A DNA stretch of 64,000 nt, taken from assembly GCF_000317475.1 (NCBI RefSeq), contig NC_019729.1:2370501-2434500 (forward strand). The letters run 5' to 3'. The DNA is from Oscillatoria nigro-viridis PCC 7112. Lineage in GTDB: Bacteria; Cyanobacteriota; Cyanobacteriia; Cyanobacteriales; Microcoleaceae. The notes beneath the pieces are model-generated. The model had not been told where the DNA came from and did not search any database. It worked only from the letters and a program-made list of their open reading frames with translations. Position 1 is the first letter of the stretch; every line of letters starts with the position of its first letter. The position numbers and the translations under genes were made by a program. This document shows positions 9,159 to 17,021 of the stretch, piece by piece.

Positions 9159-9974
9159 TTAAATAGATATTTCCTCAATGATAGCAAGATTTGGCAGCCA
9201 ATCTGTGGGAGTTGCTGCGAGAAGATCGGGTGAGGAATCTGTGTTGTCTGTTGTGCGGTTGCAGCGAGTGGCAAATTGACAGGAATCGCAAAGATTGGAA
9301 CTAATTTCTACTTGGGGTAAGAATTCGCCGCCTTCGGTATAGCGCTGTCGCCAGTCGGTTAGCTGCTGCAAGAGGTGGGTTAAATCTTGTTTTGTGCGAT
9401 CGTGTTCTGTTTGGTTGTAATCAAATGTGAGTTTTTTGGGCGGTTCTTCTCCTTGCAATTGTACGAACCAGTATGTCATGGAAACTTGTTCGGGGGAATA
9501 GTCGCTGGTTTCTACTAAGACGTATAAATAAAGGCGAGTTTGCCAACTTTCGGCTATCCATTTTGATTTTTGAGGGCGGGGATAGGTTTTCCAGTCGAGA
9601 ATTTGGGCGGCGTTTGGTTCGGCTATTAGCAAGTCATAGATAACGGTGAATAGGTAGTCTTGGAAAATTAGGGTGCGAGGGTGTTCGGCTTGGCGGAAAA
9701 TTTTGTCGCTATTTTCTGAATTGGCGAAAAGTTCGGGTGCGGTGTTGATAAATGCTGCCACGCAGCGTCCCAGTTCGGGGTCTTGTTGGATGATAAATTC
9801 AAGGGGAAGTCCGAGTTCTCGCTGCTGCATTAATAGGTGAAAGTGGCTTCCCCATGTGAGTTTTTCTTTTTGTTCTGGGGAGGCGGTGGTGGCGAGTAGT
9901 TCGAGGTAGCTGTGTTGGAATTTCCGGGGGCATTCTTCGAGGATTTTGAGTTGGGTTTGGGAGAGTCGGAGCAT
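9159..9974 (-). CDS. PD-(D/E)XK family nuclease, Cas4/AddB-like
   Basis: 271 aa. The N-terminus MLRLSQTQLKILEECPRKFQ and GSHFHLLMQ resemble the RecB-type nuclease domain (PF12705-like). Core: YDLLIAEPN, then ILDWKT (the D-x-K signature, about residues 140-145), then a Q/Y helix (ESWQTRLYLYVL). Three cysteines near the end (LCDSCQFATRC) plus Cys in ECPRK near the start match the four-Cys iron-sulfur arrangement of Cas4/AddB nucleases. No CRISPR array or cas gene is present in the window, so a general repair role is more likely. It is separated from recJ by about 320 bases on the same strand. Fold assignment is strong; the cellular role is unknown. Confidence 0.85.
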   Translation of the reverse strand: MLRLSQTQLKILEECPRKFQHSYLELLATTASPEQKEKLTWGSHFHLLMQQRELGLPLEFIIQQDPELGRCVAAFINTAPELFANSENSDKIFRQAEHPRTLIFQDYLFTVIYDLLIAEPNAAQILDWKTYPRPQKSKWIAESWQTRLYLYVLVETSDYSPEQVSMTYWFVQLQGEEPPKKLTFDYNQTEHDRTKQDLTHLLQQLTDWRQRYTEGGEFLPQVEISSNLCDSCQFATRCNRTTDNTDSSPDLLAATPTDWLPNLAIIEEISI

Positions 9975-10106
9975 TTTTTTAGGATTTTATATTTTATATT
10001 TTTTATGATTGTAAGGGGTATAGATATTTTTTTAACCGCAGATGTCGGCAGATGGACGCAGATGGACGCAGATAAATTAGGGCGATCGCGTTTTTGGAGG
10101 AGAGTG

Positions 10107-10142
10107 CGTGAAGCGTAGCTATCCCGTAGGGAATCGCCCTTT
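10107..10142. repeat. dispersed palindrome, GGGCGATTCCCTACGGG family
   Basis: On the minus strand reads AGGGCGATTCCCTACGGGAT followed by AGCTACGCTTCACGC. Near copies lie at 31082-31113 and 60544-60580. It is intergenic in all three places. Confidence 0.7.
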
Positions 10143-10186
10143 GCTTTCCCAAGTGCGATCGCCCGTTCAGATCGATCCAACGCTAA

Positions 10187-10492
10187 TTAATCTTCCCCTA
10201 ACTCTAAAAACAATAATTCCAAGTCTCGATCGCCCCGCAGCACGCGAGCAATATCAATCCCGTCCGCTCTGGGGTAATAAAAAATTAAATAATCCCTAAC
10301 AATAAATCCGCGCAAGTTGGGGGATAACCTCTCATAGCGTTTTCCCATATTGGGAAATTCGGCGACAAGTTTACATTTTTGACGAATTGCATCAAAAAGC
10401 TCGCTGGCTGCCCTGGAACTATTGCCAGCAATGTACTCACAAATCTCATTCAAGTCTCGGACGGCTTCATCTGAAAATGTATAACTTTTCAT
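10187..10492 (-). CDS. RelE/ParE-family toxin of a type II toxin-antitoxin pair
   Basis: 101 aa, the usual length for ParE/RelE toxins. Family features are the start YTFSDEAVRDLNEICEYIA, the central arginine-rich FPNMGKRYERLSPNLRGF and the strand pair YLIFYYPRADGIDIARVLRG. The gene overlaps the upstream antitoxin by four bases (stop and start share ATGA at 10489-10492), so translation is probably coupled. ParE members poison gyrase and RelE members cut mRNA; sequence alone does not decide which. The antitoxin type favours ParE-like. Likely autoregulated by the complex, as usual in the family. Confidence 0.9.
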   Translation of the reverse strand: MKSYTFSDEAVRDLNEICEYIAGNSSRAASELFDAIRQKCKLVAEFPNMGKRYERLSPNLRGFIVRDYLIFYYPRADGIDIARVLRGDRDLELLFLELGED

Positions 10493-10743
10493 GCCCCTGA
10501 CTGTTCTCTTCGATCGATCTTTTCTTGAATTTTGGCAAACACAAGTTCTCCATCTGTCACTTGTCCCTTGGCAATTTGTGCCGTTCCCACTGCTATTTTG
10601 TGGCGGAGTTCTTCGATGCGTTGTTTTCGTTCTCTTAAAAGTGCGATCGCTTCTCCAATTAGTTCTTCAGCGCTGCCATATTTTCCGCTTTGAATTTGCG
10701 CTTGAATAAACTCTTCGTATTCCGGCTTTAAGACAATATTCAT
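10489..10743 (-). CDS. ParD-like (CC2985/type II) antitoxin
   Basis: 84 aa. N-terminal MNIVLKPEYEEFIQAQIQSGKYGSAEELIGEAIALL has the pattern of ribbon-helix-helix ParD antitoxins: a beta strand, then two helices that form the DNA-binding dimer. The charged C-terminal half would wrap the toxin. A clear Shine-Dalgarno AAAGGAGC lies about 9 bases before the ATG at 10743. The toxin gene follows with a four-base overlap. Expected to repress its own promoter upstream of 10743; no operator palindrome was identified. Confidence 0.9.
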   Translation of the reverse strand: MNIVLKPEYEEFIQAQIQSGKYGSAEELIGEAIALLRERKQRIEELRHKIAVGTAQIAKGQVTDGELVFAKIQEKIDRREQSGA

Positions 10744-10880
10744 TGACTTGCTCCTTTAAATCATAGAAAGGTTACTGCACGATCGTGACATCTTTTGTAG
10801 ATTAGCTTAGCACAAATATCAACATTCTCAGAGATTGTGGCAGCCCTAGAGTCGAGCTTGAAAAATTTATTGTGAATCTC

Positions 10881-10914
10881 GTGCGATCCTCTTCGAGGGC
10901 TTCGCTAACGCACT
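10881..10914. repeat. dispersed repeat also found inside the GT2 gene
   Basis: Reverse complement begins AAGTGCGTTAGCGAAGCCCT and matches 19939-19972, inside a coding sequence, with only a few differences. Here it lies just downstream of the Uma2 gene. Confidence 0.75.
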
Positions 10915-10928
10915 TTTCGCCAACCTCT

Positions 10929-11597
10929 CTACAACTTCCCAATTTGTTGAGCAAACCACATCGCCGCCGTCCCATTTCCCTCATTTAAAAGTTTCAAAGT
11001 CTCCGATAGCAAAGCAATTGGCAATCCCTCAAGAGCTCCGGAAATTTCGCATTCCTGATATTTCCCGTTTTCCTGCAACCGAAATGCCAAAACTCTCTCG
11101 CCCTTAATATCTACTACCCAATACTCAGGAATTCCTAAAGCAGCATACAACCGCTTTTTTTCATCTAAATCGCTGGCCAAAGTCGTATCGGAAGTTTCTA
11201 TTACTAAATCGGGAATGCGCGATTTATTTAGATTAAGTCGGCGCGGTTCCCCTTTTTGCCACTGGATGAATTCTCCACCGACATATAAAATGCGATCGGG
11301 CGCACCTCCTCCCACCTTTGGTTTCTCAATTACACATCCACCCAAATCATCGAAAGCTTGTCCTCCTTTGCTGACAAACCAGGCGTAAAATACCAGCGTC
11401 AAGAGGTTGTTAAATCTGGCGTGCTGAGGCCCTTCATTACCCATGTCTATCCAAAGATATCCTTCATAAAAAAATATTCTGGCTTCCTCCAAAGATGGAT
11501 CTTCGCAGGCTGCTACATAATCTTCCCATGTGGCGGCTTGCCATTGGGGAATTTCTCCCACTTGAGACACGATGAATTTGGCAGTTGTAGAAGTCAT
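10929..11597 (-). CDS. Uma2 family (DUF820) PD-(D/E)XK nuclease-like protein
   Basis: 222 aa. Matches the Uma2/DUF820 family, highly amplified in cyanobacteria. N-terminal TWEDYVAACED and IFFYEGYLWIDMG, the core acidic residue in RIPDLVIETSD (D, then E-x-S in place of the usual E-x-K), followed by KKRLYAALGIPEYWVVD and RVLAFRL. The fold is a restriction-endonuclease-like core. The biological role of these proteins is not established; they are often mobile. No partner gene is evident, though a toxin-antitoxin pair lies next downstream. Start at 11597 gives the normal N-terminus. Confidence 0.92.
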   Translation of the reverse strand: MTSTTAKFIVSQVGEIPQWQAATWEDYVAACEDPSLEEARIFFYEGYLWIDMGNEGPQHARFNNLLTLVFYAWFVSKGGQAFDDLGGCVIEKPKVGGGAPDRILYVGGEFIQWQKGEPRRLNLNKSRIPDLVIETSDTTLASDLDEKKRLYAALGIPEYWVVDIKGERVLAFRLQENGKYQECEISGALEGLPIALLSETLKLLNEGNGTAAMWFAQQIGKL

Positions 11598-11661
11598 GAT
11601 TTAAAAGCAAATTGAGGATAAAATTATCCTAACTTAGGTTGATATTTATCTGCTGGGGTAA

Positions 11662-11800
11662 TTGGTAGTTAGTAATTTTTGAAATACTCACCGACCTGAA
11701 GGTGCGGTGATTCTTGACGCTTCATAGAGTTCTGCTAACCGTTGCTAGCCTGACAAACCCTCTGCGCCCGTTTAGAGTCGTGGCGATTCCCCATCCCGAC
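11662..11800 (-). ncRNA. putative omega (guide) RNA of the solo tnpB element
   Basis: By analogy with known TnpB systems, an RNA from the 3' end of tnpB through the right-end hairpin would carry a guide from the flank just beyond 11679. The hairpin is visible; transcription is not shown. Extent is approximate. Confidence 0.3.
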
Positions 11801-12990
11801 TTTCTCTATAATTTTAGCCGCATTCTCATCTCTGTCTTGCTCAGTACCACAACTCATGCAAACCACTGAACGAATAGACAAATCAATTTTTCCCCACTTA
11901 AAGCCACAGTCCGCACAGACTTGGCTAGTAGGTTCCCACCTACTAATTACTTGAAACTCTCTGCCAAATTTTTCGGATTTGGATTCACAGAGAGTTCTAA
12001 ATTCTCTCCATCCTTGTTGGCTAATCGCCCTTGAGAGTTTCCGATTCTTCAGCATTCCTGACACGTTCAAATCTTCCAGAATAATCACTTGGTTTTCGTT
12101 GACGATTTTGGTTGATAATTTATGCAGGAAATCTTTACGGGTGTCCGTAATACGATTGTGTAGTGTGGCGAGCTTGATTCGAGTTATATTTCTCCTTTTG
12201 GAATCTTTGGGCTGGCGGGCTAACTTGCGTTGGAGTTTGCGAACTTTCCGGTCTAACTTTTTGTAGCTAGGACTTTCGGCTTTTTCGCTGTTACTCATTA
12301 CTGCAAAGGTTTTGATTCCCAAGTCAATTCCGATACTTGGGTTTTTAGCTTCGACTTGAATTGGTTGAACCTCTACAACAAAACTTAAAAAATAACGGTT
12401 TGCACAATCTTTGATTACTGTGACAGAGCTAGGTTCTGAAGGTAGATTTCTCGACCATACTGGATTGACAATACCAATTTTAGCTAAATAGACACCCCCA
12501 TTTTTGAAGGAAAACCCTCCCATCCTAAATCGCGCTGATTGCCTATTTGTTCTTTTTTTTAATTTAGGATACTGAACTTTACGACCTTTCCGCTTTCCCT
12601 TACAGGAGTTGAAAAAGTTCTGGAAAGCTGTTTCCAAATCAGCTAGAGACTGCTGTAAGGGGATATTAGAAACTTCACTTAACCAAGCTCTTTCTTCGGT
12701 CTTTTTGGCTTGGGTTATTACTATTTTCTGAAGTTCAGCAGAGCTTGGCTTTTTCTCAAACTGTTTGCAGAGCGCTAGGGCATCATTCCAGACTACTCGA
12801 CAGCATCCAAACAACTGAGCTAAACTCTGCTGTTGCTGATGAGTCGGATAAATTCTGTATTGATACCTTGCTTTCATTATTTTCCGTTACTTACTTGCTT
12901 TATTATACTAGGCTTTACCAACAAAATTAAGAGACTTCAAAGAGAATTAATGCCGTCTTGAAAGACGGGGCTTGTATCCCCATTTCTTGG
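11679..12990 (-). mobile_element. solo tnpB element of the IS200/IS605 group (right end 11679, left end approximate)
   Basis: On the minus strand the segment after the tnpB stop reads GAATCACCGCACC, TTCA, GGTCGGTGAGTATTTCAA, a subterminal hairpin ending in TTTCAA. This parallels the end of the tnpB element at 28393-29809. Upstream of tnpB, near 12950-12985, is CCCCGTCTTTCAAGACGG, a left-end hairpin typical of these elements. No tnpA transposase is present, so movement would need one in trans. The left boundary is uncertain by tens of bases. Confidence 0.75.
11735..12877 (-). CDS. tnpB: RNA-guided endonuclease TnpB (IS200/IS605 accessory protein)
   Basis: 380 aa. N-terminal MKARYQYRIYPTHQQQQSL (helix-turn-helix type), C-terminal RuvC-like nuclease with catalytic residues in SIGIDLGIKTFA (Asp), VIILEDLNV (Glu) and DRDENAAK (Asp). 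The zinc finger is CADCGFKW...CMSCG. All key residues are intact and no stop interrupts the frame, so the protein could be active. Family members cut DNA next to a target-adjacent motif under guidance of an RNA from the element's right end. The nearest homologue in this window (28583-29794) is clearly divergent. Confidence 0.93.
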   Translation of the reverse strand: MKARYQYRIYPTHQQQQSLAQLFGCCRVVWNDALALCKQFEKKPSSAELQKIVITQAKKTEERAWLSEVSNIPLQQSLADLETAFQNFFNSCKGKRKGRKVQYPKLKKRTNRQSARFRMGGFSFKNGGVYLAKIGIVNPVWSRNLPSEPSSVTVIKDCANRYFLSFVVEVQPIQVEAKNPSIGIDLGIKTFAVMSNSEKAESPSYKKLDRKVRKLQRKLARQPKDSKRRNITRIKLATLHNRITDTRKDFLHKLSTKIVNENQVIILEDLNVSGMLKNRKLSRAISQQGWREFRTLCESKSEKFGREFQVISRWEPTSQVCADCGFKWGKIDLSIRSVVCMSCGTEQDRDENAAKIIEKVGMGNRHDSKRAQRVCQASNG

Positions 12991-13039
12991 TCAATTTTTA
13001 TAGCCCCCCTTTTTTAAGGGGGGGATCAGATCTTTGTGC

Positions 13040-13300
13040 TTATCGAATTGCTGTGGGCGCCGCAATTGGTACTTCTAAGTCTGGTTGCAAGTCAAAGACT
13101 ACGACAAGCGTTGCTTGAGGCATCAGTTGACGCAGACACAGCAAGTGCCCGTCAGCATCCGATCGACTGCGAAATCGCCCCACAATCGCCCGCTGCATAC
13201 TGGGCATGAGTTTGGCGATCGCCCAAGGGTAAAGGCGTTTTTGGTACGCGATCGCCCCAGGATTCGCAGCGCATCCCTCTTGATAACCGTTTTGTGGCAT
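13040..13300 (-). CDS. small conserved cyanobacterial protein, function unknown
   Basis: 86 aa. The central block YPWAIAKLMPSMQRAIVGRF and the following SRSDADGHLLCLRQLMPQ, ending in LVVVFD, looks like real coding sequence: amphipathic helix, Arg-rich RFRSR motif, then a beta strand. It resembles short cyanobacterial proteins of the form ...ARFRNRxDAexH...P.a.f.VVFD that I recall without a named function. No signal peptide or membrane segment. It is transcribed divergently from the small XRE gene at 13465. The C-terminal PTAIR is unremarkable. Confidence 0.65.
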   Translation of the reverse strand: MPQNGYQEGCAANPGAIAYQKRLYPWAIAKLMPSMQRAIVGRFRSRSDADGHLLCLRQLMPQATLVVVFDLQPDLEVPIAAPTAIR

Positions 13301-13464
13301 GATGGTTTAGTATCCTCTATGGACTACAGGAAAGGGCGTTAGTAAGTCTCTTGCCGGAAATCGACTAACGCCTCTACAACTATGATTAAACACCAAACTC
13401 ACCTCATGTGTCAATACTTGGCGCTAAATATTCACACTTGCTATGTTGAAAGGTTTATTCCGCT

Positions 13465-13704
13465 ATGGATTTGAGAGCCTTGAGAGAACGTGCAGGGCTG
13501 ACAATCTTAGACGTAGCACGGGAACTAGAATGCGCGGAGTCTTCAATTCGCAACTGGGAAAAAAGCCGAACCTTGCCAAAGATGGAAGTTTGGCAAGTAT
13601 TCCGAATGCGAGATTTGTATCGATGTAGCGAAGCGGAGTTGGTGCTAGCTGTCAGAAAGTCAATGCCGGCGGAAAAGAAAGAACAAACAAAACTGACGGA
13701 GTAA
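13465..13704 (+). CDS. XRE-family helix-turn-helix protein
   Basis: 79 aa, essentially one Cro/C1-type HTH domain. Residues 1-50 read MDLRALRERAGLTILDVARE, then LECAESSIRNWEKSRTLPKM, with the canonical positioning and recognition helices, followed by a short basic Lys-rich tail. Predicted DNA-binding regulator acting as a dimer. It is divergent from the small gene at 13040-13300, so the roughly 165-base gap is a candidate operator. It is not a close relative of the XRE array at 28-30.7 kb. Target genes unknown. Confidence 0.85.
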   Translation: MDLRALRERAGLTILDVARELECAESSIRNWEKSRTLPKMEVWQVFRMRDLYRCSEAELVLAVRKSMPAEKKEQTKLTE

Positions 13705-13821
13705 CAATACTTATGCAGTCTTGAATTTTTGCGAAAGTAATAGATTTTTGATTTTTAACCGCAGATGAACGCGGATAGAGGCGGATGAAATTGCGATCGC
13801 ACTTAATCACACAGCACAAAA

Positions 13822-14406
13822 TCACTCTTTTGTCAAGACAAAAACACTGTCTTTATTCCCCCGTCCAATCCGCAAATCTTTATCCAAATAAGTAATATCC
13901 AGCCATCCCTGCTGTTCGCGAGTATCCAGCGCGAAATCTACAGCAGCGAACTTTTTACCCGACTCAATCTCATTGATAAACTTTTCCGGATATTCATAGC
14001 CAATCAACCTGCTTAAACCGAAAATCGACCGCTCAAACTTCACCTGCACTCGCCGTTCGGAAGTTGGCTCAAATCTTGCCGCTACACTGACAATTCCTTC
14101 TAAGTAAGGCAAGCCGTAAAGTTCGCCAATGTTGTAAATTTTAGATTCTTTGACGCGGATAGATTGATAAATTTGACCCAATTTTATCAAGGGAAAAGCG
14201 TCAAGATTCAGCAGTTCGCGGCTGGTAGTGTACAATAACCGCCAATCACCATTTAAAAGCTCTGCGGCTTCTACAGGGCGTGGTGTGGGGTTGTAATCTT
14301 CCAATTGGGCGATCGCGCTTAAAATCGCTTGTTTGTCACTAGGGGTAGCCAGCAAACCTCGATTCTTACCAGCAATTATCTCTAATAGTGCAGATTTTCT
14401 AAGCAT
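13822..14406 (-). CDS. PAP/fibrillin family protein
   Basis: 194 aa, matching the plastid-lipid-associated protein (fibrillin) domain. Markers are LNGDWRLLYTTSREL (about residues 48-62), LPYLEGIVSVAARF, VQVKFERSIFG and the C-terminal WLDITYLDKDLRIGRGNKDSVFVL. Fibrillins are lipocalin-like proteins associated with thylakoids, plastoglobule-like lipid and photoprotection in cyanobacteria and plastids. No signal peptide, so it probably binds the membrane peripherally from the cytoplasm. Monocistronic by spacing. Family is secure; the ligand is unknown. Confidence 0.93.
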   Translation of the reverse strand: MLRKSALLEIIAGKNRGLLATPSDKQAILSAIAQLEDYNPTPRPVEAAELLNGDWRLLYTTSRELLNLDAFPLIKLGQIYQSIRVKESKIYNIGELYGLPYLEGIVSVAARFEPTSERRVQVKFERSIFGLSRLIGYEYPEKFINEIESGKKFAAVDFALDTREQQGWLDITYLDKDLRIGRGNKDSVFVLTKE

Positions 14407-14564
14407 GATTTTTTAAGAAGGAAGGCACGACGAGGATTTTGACACGAATACACGAATTAATTATCGAAGGTGAGGCAAAAGTCAGATCGCTCTTTTCTTC
14501 TGTCTCAAGCGAGAGGGAGGAAATTTTGTGTAGTAGCGATTTTAATCGCCGAGTCCGCAGAGTA

Positions 14565-16241
14565 TTAACAACTAATAACTAAGATACCAAATTTCACCAG
14601 ATAGAGCAGAGTCCGATACAGGGATGCTAATTCTTGCTCGTTTTTGGTATAACGCCTGAGAACTTCACCGACACTGAGAGCACCCTTTTGCTCGATCGCA
14701 TCCAATATCTCCATCTGAATGTTAACAGAGATTCTTCTGTCCTGACCGAAGCTGGTAAACCAAATTGTTTGCAACTCTCTCAGAAGTTCTGGTGTGGCGA
14801 TCGCACCCAGACTCAGCATCATCTCATTGCTTAAACTTCTAGTCGCATAATTACCCAATACCCGAAACGGATCGTCGCCTAGGGGATAAGGCGGCTTCCC
14901 GGGTTTTAAAGGTGCTGACTCCGGTGCCGTCAGGCGAATTTCTGCTAATTCCCGCCACAATTGTTCGTAAGCAGCAATTACTACTTTCCAATCATAAATT
15001 TCCCTCGCCCTTTGTCTGGCATTTTCCCCCATCCGCTTTCTCAATTCGGGGTTTTCAATTAATTGGCACAACGCCAAGGTGCAAGCATCAATGTCTACTG
15101 CTGTGGCGAGGGAAGTGTGGCCCATATAAGTCGGCCAATTTAAGCTGCCGTCAAGATAATTTAGGGCTAAATCTAAACAAGATTCCGGGGGCGGGATGAG
15201 TGTGGGAATGCGGAAGCCGTCTATTTCGTGGCGTACAGATTCTTTGTATCCGTTCCAATCGGAGACTATGGCCGGCAGTCCGTTCGCCATGGCTTCTATT
15301 GGTGTCAGTCCGAAGGATTCTTGAATGTTGTCGGACAGCGAAATGAAAATGTCGGCCGCCGACCAAATATTTATTCTAATTTCCGGCTGTCTCCCATCTA
15401 AAAAAATAGCATTCACCGAGGGACAAAATATTTGCGCGCTATTTTTAAAGTCGGGCTCTTCTCTGGGATCTTCTATCCAACCGGCTTGAATTAAGTGGAT
15501 TTTGGCTTTTGTCTGTTGTGCGGCCCGTTCTAGGGCGATGTACATGGGTACCGGATGAGCTTTTGCAGAAAAAGTCAATCGACCGACAAATAACACAACA
15601 ATATCTTCGGGAGAAATGCCGAGTTCTTGCCGCAGTTGGCGGCGACTGTTAACTGCTTCCACACCCTGCGGAAACGCGCTGCAATCCACTCCTAGGGGAA
15701 TAACGGGGAATTTGACCAAAATTTCGGGTTTACCGCCGTTGCGCTGGGCTAAATATTCAGACCACTCCCTCATCACTCCTTCTACTGCTGTTTTCACGGC
15801 GGCAGAGGTGCAGATCAGGGCGTCCCAAGGCTGCATGGGTGCGGCGATCAAATCGCCGATCGCCTCCATGATGTATTTTGTACCGATCGTGTGAGTAACG
15901 CCGCAAACGCTGTAGGCCCGCTGATCGAAAAATCTGCGCGCCCACACCATCTGCGACAGAACCGGATCGGGTCGGTAAATTGTGCCCGGTTGAGATAGCA
16001 AATCCGGTCGTTCCGTCGGAATCCAGCGGACTTTCCGAGGTTTTTGCAGCCAAGGTTGGATGTGCGAACAAAACTCCTTAAAGGTTGTTTTGCTATCGGC
16101 GCAACAGTAGAGAGAGTCTGCGGTTCCGTGTTGGACTAAGCTTTTGAGAAACCCTTCTCCGGCTGAATGACGCCCCAGAAGTTTTTGCCCTCCGGTGTGG
16201 TATCCCTCTTTGTTGTATAAAACCGCTGCCGTTGTATCCAT
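14565..16241 (-). CDS. glycosyltransferase family 4 protein
   Basis: 558 aa, GT-B fold retaining glycosyltransferase. The second Rossmann domain contains IVVLFVGRLTFSAKAHP (about residue 210) and the nucleotide-sugar E-x7-E motif in ESFGLTPIEAMANGLPAIVSDWNGYKE (the first part ESFGLTPIE). The N-terminus MDTTAAVLYNKEGYHTGGQK differs from textbook GT4 enzymes, and the C-terminal 110 residues (from about 445) form an extra helical region. A role in cell-surface polysaccharide or glycolipid synthesis is inferred. A GT2 gene lies 3 kb away, beyond mraY. Acceptor and donor sugar cannot be told from sequence. Confidence 0.9.
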   Translation of the reverse strand: MDTTAAVLYNKEGYHTGGQKLLGRHSAGEGFLKSLVQHGTADSLYCCADSKTTFKEFCSHIQPWLQKPRKVRWIPTERPDLLSQPGTIYRPDPVLSQMVWARRFFDQRAYSVCGVTHTIGTKYIMEAIGDLIAAPMQPWDALICTSAAVKTAVEGVMREWSEYLAQRNGGKPEILVKFPVIPLGVDCSAFPQGVEAVNSRRQLRQELGISPEDIVVLFVGRLTFSAKAHPVPMYIALERAAQQTKAKIHLIQAGWIEDPREEPDFKNSAQIFCPSVNAIFLDGRQPEIRINIWSAADIFISLSDNIQESFGLTPIEAMANGLPAIVSDWNGYKESVRHEIDGFRIPTLIPPPESCLDLALNYLDGSLNWPTYMGHTSLATAVDIDACTLALCQLIENPELRKRMGENARQRAREIYDWKVVIAAYEQLWRELAEIRLTAPESAPLKPGKPPYPLGDDPFRVLGNYATRSLSNEMMLSLGAIATPELLRELQTIWFTSFGQDRRISVNIQMEILDAIEQKGALSVGEVLRRYTKNEQELASLYRTLLYLVKFGILVISC

Positions 16242-16532
16242 TCTGAAATTTATTGCACAAGAGTTGACTGAATAAGCCAGATGGCTTTTGGGGCAAGGCT
16301 TTGAGCGAAAAATAAGATATTGTTGTGAATCAACTGGTTGCCGTTAGCGAGGCTTGCAGAAAACATCGCCGCGTGTCGCGACATCTTAAAGACGATCGTC
16401 TCAGATTACAATATTTACGGCTAAAAAAGGATTGGCAAGAGCGGATTTTAGTGTTATCCTCATGCCCATGCTTGGGGGCGATCGCCTTTTGGGTCTCCCA
16501 TCTTATCCCGATCCGGAACCAAACAGTGCCTG
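16242..16532. other. intergenic region, no supported gene
   Basis: About 290 bases between the divergent GT4 and DUF3134 genes. The overlapping short open frames on both strands (16325-16687) show no protein signature. Confidence 0.5.
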
Positions 16533-16541
16533 TGGTATAAT
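16533..16541 (+). promoter_or_regulatory. putative extended -10 promoter element upstream of the DUF3134 gene
   Basis: TGGTATAAT is an exact extended -10 (TGn then TATAAT), 111 bases before the ATG at 16652. No convincing -35 was found. Confidence 0.45.
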
Positions 16542-16651
16542 GCTTTAGCCTTGCTAAATGCCCGATTTGCAAGTTCTCGATCAAAGCAGCAGTTCGTCGG
16601 CAAAACGTTACCTCTATTCGATCGCGTCTTTGTCTTTAAAAACCGATAATC

Positions 16652-16891
16652 ATGTACAACCCATCTCTGCGTCAAATTCCTCGCCATTTACCTGCGGATG
16701 TAATTCCATTAAAACAGCAATCTTCTCTTTTAGACTGGTTGGAATCTAACAATCGCTTGTTAGCAAGGGATGTCCAAGAACCCGACTATCTGCACGAAGA
16801 AGAAATTTCTGAACTTATGGCAGTTGACGACAGTCCTTACGATGATTTAGAAGAGGAAGTAGAAGAGGATGTGAGTGTAGGCGAAGAATAA
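16652..16891 (+). CDS. DUF3134 family protein
   Basis: 79 aa. The N-terminus MYNPSLRQIPRHLPADVIPL and SSLLDWLESNNRLLARD match the cyanobacterial DUF3134 family, with the usual very acidic tail (EEEISELM followed by Asp/Glu runs). No membrane segment. Function unknown. It sits just upstream of mraY on the same strand, an arrangement I recall from other cyanobacteria, so co-transcription with cell-wall synthesis is possible. Confident on family, not on role. Confidence 0.88.
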   Translation: MYNPSLRQIPRHLPADVIPLKQQSSLLDWLESNNRLLARDVQEPDYLHEEEISELMAVDDSPYDDLEEEVEEDVSVGEE

Positions 16892-17021
16892 CGGGTAGAA
16901 GGGTGAAGAAATCAACCGGAAACAGGGAAGAAAAACTAAGAGATTTCTCAATCTCCTGTATCGCACCCTATTCCCCCATTGTCAATTGCTTATTCTCAAA
17001 TAGTGTGTGGTGAGGAGTGTT

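Noticed and set aside
9159-9974. Reading the Cas4-like nuclease as part of a CRISPR system
   Set aside because: No cas1, cas2 or array in the window; the fold is shared with repair nucleases.
16325-16687. Short open frames on both strands upstream of DUF3134
   Set aside because: Overlap each other in opposite directions, and one runs through the extended -10.
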